Positions 22,863 to 30,515 of a stretch of DNA of 64,000 nucleotides are shown here, piece after piece; within the stretch, counting starts at the first letter, position 1; every line of letters starts with the position of its first letter. The stretch is taken from positions 5,187,001 through 5,251,000 of the forward strand of contig NZ_CP100470.1 in NCBI RefSeq assembly GCF_030323145.1. The letters run 5' to 3'. The notes beneath the pieces are model-generated. The model ran no database searches, was not told the DNA's origin, and worked only from the letters and a program-made list of their open reading frames with translations. This stretch comes from Mesorhizobium sp. C432A (GTDB taxonomy: Bacteria; Pseudomonadota; Alphaproteobacteria; Rhizobiales; Rhizobiaceae). A program made the translations under genes and the position numbers.

Positions 22863-23933
22863 TCAGCTCGGGAGCCGCCACATTCGCACGCGACCCGCAC
22901 CGCGCAATTCCGTTTCCTCGAGTGGGTCGCAAGCAAATTTCGGTCCAAGCAGTTGGCAAGTTGCATCGGAAATACGGATTTCATCGGGCTCCGCGGACGT
23001 TTGAATACGTGAGGCGAGATTAACGGTCTCACCCCACAGGTCATAGGCGAACCGCCTCTTGCCTATGACGCCGGCGACGATCGGTCCTGAATGAATTCCA
23101 ATTCTCAGCCTTATCGGCTCTCCTGCGAAGCGTTCCCGCTTGACCGCCTTGCGCAGCTCAATCGCATAGCGCGTGAGGGCCTTTGCATGATCGGATCGCG
23201 CCGTGGGCAGGCCGGCGACCACCATCACACAATCGCCAATTGTTTTGATCTTTTCGCAGCCGTATCGCTCAGAGAGCCGATCCGCCGCCTTGAAGAAGTA
23301 GTTTAATATAGCGAGCGTCGTCACCGCTCCGACGCTGCGCGCTCGTTCCGTAAAACCGACGATGTCGGCAAAAAGCACACTCACCTCTGCGTGGTTGTCG
23401 GCAATTTTCTTTTGCGCTTTCAATCGCTCCGCGATCGAGGCCGGGAGAATGTTGAGGAGCAGGTTTTCGGCGCGCTGATATTCACGCGCCAATCCCTCCT
23501 GGCTCTTCCTCAACGCCTCGTTCGTCGATTGCAATTTTTCGTTGAGTTGACGCTCCCTCTCTTGCAGGAGCGTCATTTCATAGGCCTTCTGTTGAAGCCG
23601 CTGCCTGTTGTCTCGTTCGGCAGTGGCGTCCAGAAAAAGCAGCCACACGAACGCATTGTCAGCAAAAAAATGGAGGTCGGCGACACGCCCGCCGGGCAGT
23701 TCAACCATGTCCATGCGAAACGGAAGCTCCGGGCAAGGCAGCAAACCCTCCATGAATTCAAGCTGCTCGGCAACAGGCTTGCCGATGCGAAGTGATGACA
23801 GCCCGTAATGTTCAACATTACCGCCCTTGGCAGCTATGCAAAGCTCAGGGTCGATTTTCAGATAAGCGACAGCGTGCCCGTCGAAGAAGAAATTGAAAAA
23901 CCAATTTCTGACTTCTTTTGGCAATTCATGCAT
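22863..23933 (-). CDS. Class III adenylyl cyclase with PAS-like and coiled-coil regions
   Basis: Makes cAMP from ATP. Residues 15-105 look like a PAS-type sensor (ending LLFLDATAERD), 110-160 form a coiled coil, and 180-355 are the catalytic domain. All key residues are visible: metal ligands Asp190 (LFADIVGF) and Asp234 (TIGD), purine-selecting Lys230 and Asp298 (YDLWGETVN), and Asn305/Arg309 (NLASR). The Lys/Asp pair predicts ATP rather than GTP. No membrane segment is seen. It starts 3 nt after the GTPase stop and so belongs to the same operon. The next gene is the cAMP-gated K+ channel. Confidence 0.93.
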   Translation of the reverse strand: MHELPKEVRNWFFNFFFDGHAVAYLKIDPELCIAAKGGNVEHYGLSSLRIGKPVAEQLEFMEGLLPCPELPFRMDMVELPGGRVADLHFFADNAFVWLLFLDATAERDNRQRLQQKAYEMTLLQERERQLNEKLQSTNEALRKSQEGLAREYQRAENLLLNILPASIAERLKAQKKIADNHAEVSVLFADIVGFTERARSVGAVTTLAILNYFFKAADRLSERYGCEKIKTIGDCVMVVAGLPTARSDHAKALTRYAIELRKAVKRERFAGEPIRLRIGIHSGPIVAGVIGKRRFAYDLWGETVNLASRIQTSAEPDEIRISDATCQLLGPKFACDPLEETELRGAGRVRMWRLPS

Positions 23934-23936
23934 GGT

Positions 23937-24431
23937 CTATTTGGTGACCATCAAGGCAAGTTGACGAAAGGCGTCATCTACCTGCTCGCCCGAAAGCGCA
24001 CTTGTTAGATAGATTTGCCATCCACGTTGCCTCAACTCGTTGATCTCACCATCCGATATCGCCCACCGATCGGCCAGATCGGACTTGTTGAACAGCAATA
24101 CGAACGGCATGGCGCCGAATTCGGCCTCGACCCGTTCGCGCAGCGTGAGTGCCACGGCAAGAGTAGCGGCGCGGGTTCCATCGACGACAAGCACGAGCCC
24201 GGTTGCACCGCGAACATAGCTGACGCGGAATGAGCCGATATCGTCTTCGCCGGCCAAATCCCACAAAATCAGATCCACGGTTTTGTCCGGGAGCGCGACG
24301 CTCTTCTTGTCGATTTTCACTCCAACGGTGGTCAAGTAGGTTTCTGAGAAGATGCTCTGCACAAACCTGCGGACCAGACTCGTCTTTCCGACAGCGAAAC
24401 CGCCCAGCATGCAGATCTTTTTTTGCAACAT
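23937..24431 (-). CDS. Ras-like small GTPase
   Basis: A 164-residue single-domain GTPase. G1 is GGFAVGKT (10-17), switch I has Thr34/Thr35 (YLTTVGVKI), G3 is WDLAGE (57-62), G4 is NKSD (115-118) and G5 is TSA (143-145). The residue matching Ras Gln61 is Glu62, which suggests slow intrinsic hydrolysis or help from a partner. It has no lipidation signal or membrane segment. This is the eukaryote-like Ras/Rab/MglA superfamily, rare in rhizobia. It sits 11 nt after the OmpA-like gene and 3 nt before the cyclase gene, so a functional link to both is likely. Confidence 0.92.
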   Translation of the reverse strand: MLQKKICMLGGFAVGKTSLVRRFVQSIFSETYLTTVGVKIDKKSVALPDKTVDLILWDLAGEDDIGSFRVSYVRGATGLVLVVDGTRAATLAVALTLRERVEAEFGAMPFVLLFNKSDLADRWAISDGEINELRQRGWQIYLTSALSGEQVDDAFRQLALMVTK

Positions 24432-24442
24432 GTTGGGCTCCG

Positions 24443-27121
24443 CTAGTCCAGGTTTACGGTAATCGAAACCCGGCGATTGGTGGAGCTACCGGTTAGACTG
24501 TTTTCAGGTACAGCCGGCTCAAAAGTGCCCGCGCCCCGAACCAGCAGCAATTCGGGAGCGACGCCCCGCTTGTTGAGAAGCGCACGAACTGTCTCGGCGC
24601 GGGCGGCGCTGATCGACGCGTTGGCCGTCTCACGGCCTGTGGTGTCCGAATGCCCGGTCAACATGAACCGCGCCGTTACGCCGGAATTGCGGGCACTCTG
24701 GGCGAATTCCTTTATTTGATCCGCCAACCTGTCGAGAACCGGCGTCTGCTCCGGTCCCGGCACAACCTTGCCGGAAGAGAAGAAAATATCGGTCGTCTGG
24801 ATGGCCTGCCTCAAATGATTAAGTTCTGCAAGGTTCAGTTCACGCAGCTGCGAGACATCCAGAACCACGCCGTCCGCCGAAAGTTGTTCAGCGGCGGCCC
24901 GTGCCCGGTTGATCCAGCCGGCAGGAGCCTCACCCACGGCCACGATGCGACCCTGGATGATCGAGAGCTGAACGGTTTTCGGCGGGGACAGCGCCGCGGT
25001 CAGCCGCTTCACCACAAACTTCGGATCAAGGCTCTGATAGAATTGCCACTGTGCATGAACGCGGGCAGGATCAACGTCCGTTCCGGACAGCAGGGCTTGC
25101 GGGTCGGCGGCAAGCGGGTCTCTCAAGCCGGAAATGTAGAAATGTCCGCCCCTCGCGCTTTGTTGGGCGACGATGATTCCCGGTTGGGCCTCAAGTCGCG
25201 ACACATAATACTGCCAGTGCTCCGCCGCGCGCGCTTCGGGGCTCACGTCACGAACCTTGGAGATGTCGAATTCGGGTCCGCCTGCCGAAAGCTGCCGGGC
25301 CGCCGCGCGCGCGCGATCGATCCAGGTGTCGGGAGCCTCGCCCTCGGCAACGATGCGATCATCGACAATCGAAAGTCGTACTGTATCCGGCGGATACAGC
25401 GACGCCGTCAGCCGCTTCAACACGAACTCCGGCTCAAGACTCTGATAGAATTGCCACTGCGCATGAACCCGGGCGGGATCGACCTCTGTTCCCGACAACA
25501 GCGATTGCGGATCGGCGCCAAGCGGGTCTCGCAGGCCGGCGATATAGAATTGGCCGTCGCGTATCTTTTGGTCTGCAACGATGATGCCCGGCTGGGTCTC
25601 CAGTCGCGACACATAGGCGTGCCAGCGCTCCGCCTCGCGCACTTGGGGACTTACGTCACGAACCCCCGAGATATCGAAGACCGGCCCGCCTGCCGAAAGC
25701 TGCTGGGCCGCCGCGCGCGCCCGGCTGATCCAGGTGTCGGGAGCCTCACCCTCGGCGACGATGCGGCCATCGACAATCGAAAGTCGCACTGAATCCGGCG
25801 GAGCCAGCGACGCCGTCAGCCGCTTCAGCACGAACTCCGGCTCAAGGCTCTGATAAAATTGCCATTGCGAATGAACCCCGGCCGGATCGACTCCCGTGCC
25901 TGACAACAGCGACTGCGGGTCGACGGCAAGCGGGTCCCTCAGGCCGGCAATATAGAACTGGCCATCGCGTACCTGCTGTTCGGCAACGATGATGCCCGGC
26001 TGGGCCTCCACTCGCGACACGTAAGCCTGCCAGCGCGACACGTAAGCCTGCCAGCGCTGCGCTGATTGCCAGGAAAGAAAGTACCAACCGCCTGCCAGAC
26101 TCAAGAGCAACAGGGCAACGGCTGCCACCAGCCACGGAAATCCGTCGTTTGATTCCTCCTGCTTCAGCTCGACGCAGGTCTGCAACTGCGCCTCTACGCT
26201 GGCCAGCTGCGAACCGTCGCCGTCAAACTGCTCTAAGGCCTGGGAGCTTTCCTCATGGATGCGAAGCAACACATCGCGAACGATTTCATGCAATTCCTCC
26301 GGCGGATTTCCCCGGATCACCGAAACCAGGGTCGCAAACGGTCCAACTTCCGACCAGAGACGAAGCTCGCCGAAACGGATTGTGTCCAGGCCGCTCTGCT
26401 CTTTCTCGTTAAATGAGTCTTTTACAAAATCCTGAATCGCACTGAGCATCGAAGAAATGAGCTGAGGATCTTCGCTCGTTGCATTGTCGGCCGTTACATG
26501 CGCTATCAAAAGGCCGGAATTCCGATGAATGAGAAACGCATGTTCCACACGGTATACAAGGGAATGCTTCAGAACAACTGCCGAGAAGCTTGCCCCTGTT
26601 CTCCAGGCTTCAAGTCTCCACTTGAGCCCGTGCCAGGTGAATATGTGCCTTAGAGTTTCATTCAGCGACTGAAAGGTCTGGTCGATCTTTTCGCCGATCG
26701 ACTTGCGAATTGCCGGCAGAAACACCGGGTACAATATGTCCGTCAGCGTGCGCGGGCTCTTCTGGATCGACCGTTGCACAGCCCGTTCGACAGCTGGCGC
26801 AAGCGCCTCGCCGAGTTGCGCGTAAGGCGCTCGTCCGGCAGCACTGGGAAGAACGTCGCCCACGGCCGCCGCAAGCTGCTCGGGTTCGTCGAGCAGATGC
26901 GTAACGCGTGAAAGCTCCGAGATTTCGCGGCTGACCAGCAACTGCCGCAGCGTTTCCATGCGCGGATCGGCGGTGGGAACCGCCTCGAACTGCGCACGGT
27001 AGTCCGGATCAACGTTCCGGGCAATTTCGATCAAAAGACGAGCCAGAGCCTCGCGATCAATCTCTGTATCGTTCGAGGCTGTTCTTTGCGGAAGGTTGAA
27101 TGGGTCGACGGTGGACGTCAA
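24443..27121 (-). CDS. Membrane protein: Roadblock/longin-like cytosolic domain, TM, three repeats, OmpA-like domain
   Basis: An 892-residue protein. Residues 1-325 are cytosolic. Within them 185-290 (RVEHAFLIHRNSGLLIAHV, later GPFATLVSVIRGNPP and VLLRIH) has the strand-helix pattern of Roadblock/longin regulatory domains. A single TM spans about 329-350. Three repeats of 136 residues start at Trp364, Trp500 and Trp636. Each contains QPGIIVA, FYI.GLRDPL, QWQFYQSL and GEAP..WI.RARAAA. Residues 775-892 are an OmpA C-terminal peptidoglycan-binding domain (TGHSDTTG, NRRVSI). The domain assignment of the N-terminal half is inferred. It would link the periplasm and cell wall with the adjacent GTPase. 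A 21-nt tandem duplication lies just after the TM. Confidence 0.85.
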   Translation of the reverse strand: MTSTVDPFNLPQRTASNDTEIDREALARLLIEIARNVDPDYRAQFEAVPTADPRMETLRQLLVSREISELSRVTHLLDEPEQLAAAVGDVLPSAAGRAPYAQLGEALAPAVERAVQRSIQKSPRTLTDILYPVFLPAIRKSIGEKIDQTFQSLNETLRHIFTWHGLKWRLEAWRTGASFSAVVLKHSLVYRVEHAFLIHRNSGLLIAHVTADNATSEDPQLISSMLSAIQDFVKDSFNEKEQSGLDTIRFGELRLWSEVGPFATLVSVIRGNPPEELHEIVRDVLLRIHEESSQALEQFDGDGSQLASVEAQLQTCVELKQEESNDGFPWLVAAVALLLLSLAGGWYFLSWQSAQRWQAYVSRWQAYVSRVEAQPGIIVAEQQVRDGQFYIAGLRDPLAVDPQSLLSGTGVDPAGVHSQWQFYQSLEPEFVLKRLTASLAPPDSVRLSIVDGRIVAEGEAPDTWISRARAAAQQLSAGGPVFDISGVRDVSPQVREAERWHAYVSRLETQPGIIVADQKIRDGQFYIAGLRDPLGADPQSLLSGTEVDPARVHAQWQFYQSLEPEFVLKRLTASLYPPDTVRLSIVDDRIVAEGEAPDTWIDRARAAARQLSAGGPEFDISKVRDVSPEARAAEHWQYYVSRLEAQPGIIVAQQSARGGHFYISGLRDPLAADPQALLSGTDVDPARVHAQWQFYQSLDPKFVVKRLTAALSPPKTVQLSIIQGRIVAVGEAPAGWINRARAAAEQLSADGVVLDVSQLRELNLAELNHLRQAIQTTDIFFSSGKVVPGPEQTPVLDRLADQIKEFAQSARNSGVTARFMLTGHSDTTGRETANASISAARAETVRALLNKRGVAPELLLVRGAGTFEPAVPENSLTGSSTNRRVSITVNLD
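24830..26032 (-). repeat. Three tandem 408-nt coding repeats inside the OmpA-like gene
   Basis: The minus-strand reading frame contains three consecutive copies of a 136-codon unit, beginning at 26032, 25624 and 25216. Copies 1 and 2 are the most alike at the protein level, while copy 3 is more diverged and runs into the linker to the OmpA domain. The tract GIIVA...FYI.GLRDPL and QWQFYQSL recur in each. High nucleotide similarity would allow copy-number change by recombination. Confidence 0.85.
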
Positions 27122-27128
27122 GGTCCCA

Positions 27129-27794
27129 TCAACTCACTTTCCAGCTGCGGTCCGAGTTGCTCTTGCTCCCGACGGGATCCTGATTGAGACATTTTGCAAC
27201 CTCGACAAACAGGCCAGCCAAAAGATTTCGGTCGGTCTTGACGTTGCTGAGGTCGGCAAACATCTTCTCGATCAGCATCTGAACGCCTTCATTCTTCTGC
27301 TTGATTTCCTCACGCAGCAAATGATCGTTTCGATTTATCCGGTCCGAAACGTCGCGCTCGAGCGCGCTCAACTGATCCGACAACGTGCGCACCTGCTTTT
27401 CAAGAGCCTGGTTTTGCTCGCGAAGATTCCGGTCGATCTCCTTGTCGGCATCGGCTCGTGAATCTTTTTCGCTCCGCAATTGCCCTGCAAGCGAATCGAT
27501 CTGCTTCTTTGCATTCGACTCGTACATTTCGAGATTGCGCTTGGCCTCGGACTCGACATCCTTGAAGCGCTGCAACACCCGTTCTTCAAGCTTGGAAAAA
27601 CGGCGGTCATAGTCCTGCATCTGGTTGCCGAACAGCAGGTCACGGATCTTGTCGACACCGACGGCGTCGCCGGCGGTTCCGTTTTCGCGGGCCTGAACTC
27701 CCATGAAGTTCAGCCCGTTTCCTTCTGTGTTACCTATCAGATTTACGTCCGCCTTCTTTTCTGAAGAAGCGGAATTCGAAGATTCCTTAGCCAT
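27129..27794 (-). CDS. Soluble coiled-coil protein, first gene of the GTPase/cyclase operon
   Basis: A 221-residue hydrophilic protein with no signal or membrane segment. After a disordered N-terminus comes a motif KIRDLLFGNQMQDYDRRF (near residue 50), then a long heptad-type coiled coil to about residue 170 (many E, K, R, Q, L). A compact C-terminus follows. I do not recognise a named family. The start MAKESSNS has GGGGG upstream, and an in-frame ATG 7 codons earlier is less likely. The stop lies 7 nt before the OmpA-like gene, so it is co-transcribed with it. It could be a cytosolic scaffold or effector for the GTPase, which is inference. Confidence 0.8.
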   Translation of the reverse strand: MAKESSNSASSEKKADVNLIGNTEGNGLNFMGVQARENGTAGDAVGVDKIRDLLFGNQMQDYDRRFSKLEERVLQRFKDVESEAKRNLEMYESNAKKQIDSLAGQLRSEKDSRADADKEIDRNLREQNQALEKQVRTLSDQLSALERDVSDRINRNDHLLREEIKQKNEGVQMLIEKMFADLSNVKTDRNLLAGLFVEVAKCLNQDPVGSKSNSDRSWKVS

Positions 27795-27990
27795 CCATAT
27801 ACCCCCATTGAACACATGCCGTCAGGTAAGCATGTCAGCAATCGGGCCGCAAGCCGGATTCGTCTTGACTTATGCCTATTCATGGGGCAGCCGAGCGCGA
27901 TGGCTAACGGCCCGGCAATGGCAATCAGGGGCGATGCCCTCTTGAAGGCGCGGAGCGTGCGGACGGTTCCGGGTATCCAAAAAGCGGCCT

Positions 27991-28392
27991 TCAGTCGAAC
28001 GTCGCCAGCGGCTCGGCGTTGATCTCGACCCACTCACAGCGACGGCTTTCGTGGTAAAAAGACTGGAAGGGCGGCGGGAACGACGGGTCGGCGAAGGCGC
28101 CGACGGGAATGGCGATCACACCGGGCTGCGTGTCGATGCGATAGTGGACGGCGGCGCCGCACTCCGGGCAGAAATTGTAGATGACGCGGCCGCCCTCGTC
28201 GCCGGTGCGCGTGAACTGCTTCGCCCGCCCCTCGATCGATACATCAGCTTGCGCAAACCGGACATTGTAGCTGAAGACGCTGCCGGTGCGGCGCTTGCAG
28301 TCGAGGCAATGACAGACCGAGATGCGCACCGGCTCGCCCGAACAGACGGCTGAAAGCTGGCCGCAGAGACATTGCGCGCGGCGCGTGACCAT
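27991..28392 (-). CDS. GFA family zinc protein
   Basis: A 133-residue protein of the glutathione-dependent formaldehyde-activating (GFA) family. The zinc-binding cysteines are visible: QCLCGQL at the start, CHCLDCKRRTGS, and CPECGAA. Many members with this name do not act on formaldehyde, so the reaction is open. It lies 20 nt downstream of the Gfo/Idh/MocA gene on the same strand and is followed by about 196 nt that should contain the promoter of the coiled-coil/GTPase operon. Confidence 0.85.
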   Translation of the reverse strand: MVTRRAQCLCGQLSAVCSGEPVRISVCHCLDCKRRTGSVFSYNVRFAQADVSIEGRAKQFTRTGDEGGRVIYNFCPECGAAVHYRIDTQPGVIAIPVGAFADPSFPPPFQSFYHESRRCEWVEINAEPLATFD

Positions 28393-28412
28393 TGTTTCTT
28401 CCTCCCTTCACA

Positions 28413-29471
28413 TCACTGCGTATCGGCGCTGGCCCTCAGTTCCGTCCGCTTCTGTTCCGAAACCATGGCTAGATCCAGCACCTTCTGCAGTTCGGCGGCA
28501 TGGTGGAATGAAGGCTCGGCCTGCACGCCGCTGCGAACCGCATCGACGAAGCGCTGGTAATTGGTCGGCACCGTGCCGGCGTCGAGCACCTGCCATTTGG
28601 CGTTCTCGATATCCTCGCCGATACACGCCTTCAGTTCCGAACCCTCGAGATTGTGCACGACTTCGATGCCGCCCTTGTCGCCATAGATGCGCAGGCGCAA
28701 TTCGTTGATGTGGCCGGTCGCCCAGCGGCTGGCGTGAACGACGCCAAAGGCGCTGTTGGAGAAATCCAGCGTCATGGCGAAGCTGTCATTGGCGTCGAGG
28801 TCGTATTCGCCGATGCGGTTGCCTGGCGCCTTGTCGAAGGTGCGCAGCCGGCAAAACACGTGGTCGATGTCGAGTGCGGCCCCATAGCTGGCGAAATCGA
28901 GGATGTGGATGCCGACATCGCCGAGCACGCCGTTGGAGCCGTGGTCACGCGACAGCCGCCACAGCCATTTCGGGTCGGTGCGCCAGTCGCCCCAGAATTT
29001 CGACACCAGCCAGCTCTGCAGATAGGAGGACTCGACGTGGCGGACGGTGCCGATCTCGCCGGCCAGCACCATCTGTCGCGCCTTCTGCAAGGCAGCGACA
29101 TTGCGATAGGTGAGGTTGACCATGTTGACGATGCCGGCGGCCTCAGCCGCTTTGGCCATCTCGCTTGCCTTGCCGAAGTCTTCGGCCAGCGGCTTTTCGC
29201 ACAGTACCGGCTTGCCGGCCGCGATCAGCGCCATGGTGGTCGGGTGGTGAATGCGGTCGGGCGTGACGTTGGCGACCGCATCGAACTCGCCCCACGCCAG
29301 CGCGTCTTCCAGCGATGTGAATCGCTTCGGTATCTTGAACCCGTCGGCGAATTCGCCCACGCGCTTTTCATCGACGTCGACAGCACCGACGATCTCGACG
29401 CCGTCGATGCCGCCGAAACGGCGGGCATGCTCCTGCGCCATCCAGCCGGTACCCAGTATCAAAAGCCGCAT
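28413..29471 (-). CDS. Gfo/Idh/MocA family oxidoreductase
   Basis: A 352-residue NAD(P)-dependent sugar or inositol-type dehydrogenase. The N-terminal Rossmann motif is ILGTGWMAQEHA, and the family signature EKPLAEDFGKA occurs near residue 95. The start MRLLILGTG is preceded by GGAG, so the longer ORF to 29504 is not used. The ThuA gene lies about 100 nt upstream on the same strand, a frequent pairing in carbohydrate breakdown operons. The substrate cannot be told. Confidence 0.88.
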   Translation of the reverse strand: MRLLILGTGWMAQEHARRFGGIDGVEIVGAVDVDEKRVGEFADGFKIPKRFTSLEDALAWGEFDAVANVTPDRIHHPTTMALIAAGKPVLCEKPLAEDFGKASEMAKAAEAAGIVNMVNLTYRNVAALQKARQMVLAGEIGTVRHVESSYLQSWLVSKFWGDWRTDPKWLWRLSRDHGSNGVLGDVGIHILDFASYGAALDIDHVFCRLRTFDKAPGNRIGEYDLDANDSFAMTLDFSNSAFGVVHASRWATGHINELRLRIYGDKGGIEVVHNLEGSELKACIGEDIENAKWQVLDAGTVPTNYQRFVDAVRSGVQAEPSFHHAAELQKVLDLAMVSEQKRTELRASADTQ

Positions 29472-29574
29472 TCTCTGCACTCCGAGCGAATTGGTTCGAT
29501 TCAATCATATGGCGCAGATACGGTCTAGGAAACCCATGCGGAAAGCCGCTACGCCTTTTTTCCTGGATTTTGCT

Positions 29575-30360
29575 TTAGCGGAAGCCGGCCTCGCCCGAAG
29601 CGTGCAGCTTGCCGCCGCGCTCGACGATCGGCTCCAGCGCCTTTTCGACCGGCACGTTCGGCGCCTCAAGGATCGCCGACTTGGTGCCCTGCGGATTGTG
29701 CGCCCACTTAACCGCATTGCGCAGCACCTTGTGCACATTGGCGTCGTGATAGGTCGGATAGGTCTCGTGGCCCGGGCGGAAGTAGAAGACATTGCCGGCG
29801 CCGCGGCGATAGGTCAGCCCAGAACGGAACACCTCGCCGCCCTGGAACCAGGAGATGAAGACGGTCTCCAGCGGTTCGGGCACGGCGAACTGCTCGCCAT
29901 ACATTTCTTCATTCTCGAGCTCGAAATATTCGCCGACGCCTTCGGCGATCGGATGGCTGGGACTGGTCGCCCAGAGCCGCTCGCGCTCACCCGCCTCGCG
30001 CCATTTCAGCGTGCAGGGCGTGCCCATCAGCCGCTTGAAGATTTTCGAGAAATGGCCGGAATGGAGAACGATCAGCCCCATGCCTTCAAAGACCCGGCGG
30101 GCGACGCGCTCGACGATCTCGTCGGCAACGGCGCCATGGTCCTTGTGGCCCCACCAGACCAGCACGTCGGTCTCGGCCAAGCGCGCCTCGGGCAGGCCAT
30201 GCTCGGGCTGTTCGAGCGTGGCGGTCGAGGCGGAGATCGCCTCGTCGGCATTCAGCGCCTTGGCGATGGTCGTGTGCATGCCCTCGGGATAGAGGGCTGC
30301 GACCACCTCATTGGTCCGCTCATGGATGTTCTCGCCCCAAACGACAGCGCGTATTGTCAT
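29575..30360 (-). CDS. ThuA-domain protein (trehalose utilisation family)
   Basis: A 261-residue protein of the ThuA family, whose fold resembles a glutamine amidotransferase class I domain. Family segments seen are VVWGENIHE at the start, [23 protein letters not shown] and YTYR-type ends ([10 protein letters not shown]). In rhizobia ThuA is involved in trehalose and related disaccharide use. GAGGA precedes the ATG at 30360. It is probably co-transcribed with the Gfo/Idh/MocA gene downstream. Confidence 0.85.
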   Translation of the reverse strand: MTIRAVVWGENIHERTNEVVAALYPEGMHTTIAKALNADEAISASTATLEQPEHGLPEARLAETDVLVWWGHKDHGAVADEIVERVARRVFEGMGLIVLHSGHFSKIFKRLMGTPCTLKWREAGERERLWATSPSHPIAEGVGEYFELENEEMYGEQFAVPEPLETVFISWFQGGEVFRSGLTYRRGAGNVFYFRPGHETYPTYHDANVHKVLRNAVKWAHNPQGTKSAILEAPNVPVEKALEPIVERGGKLHASGEAGFR

Positions 30361-30420
30361 GATGTCCTCGTGGTGAAGCCGACCCGCAGCGGTCACTCAT
30401 AGTCTGCCTTGGGGTCAAAG

Positions 30421-30515
30421 GGGAATAGGCAGTGGGGAATAGGCAATAGGGGCAGAAAAACAAGGAACAGGCGATGGACGCTCCTGGGCCCTATGCCTAC
30501 TGCCTACTGCCTTAC
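30421..30515. repeat. Second inverted array of degenerate 7-nt repeats
   Basis: Five 7-mers run from 30421 to 30455 (GGGAATA, GGCAGTG, GGGAATA, GGCAATA, GGGGCAG). Four run from 30488 to 30515 (GCCCTAT, GCCTACT, GCCTACT, GCCTTAC). The second set is the approximate reverse complement of the first, so a hairpin with a loop of about 32 nt can form. The right arm reaches into the stop codon of the DUF2778 gene. Unit length and layout match the array at 19183-19292 although the units differ. Confidence 0.75.
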
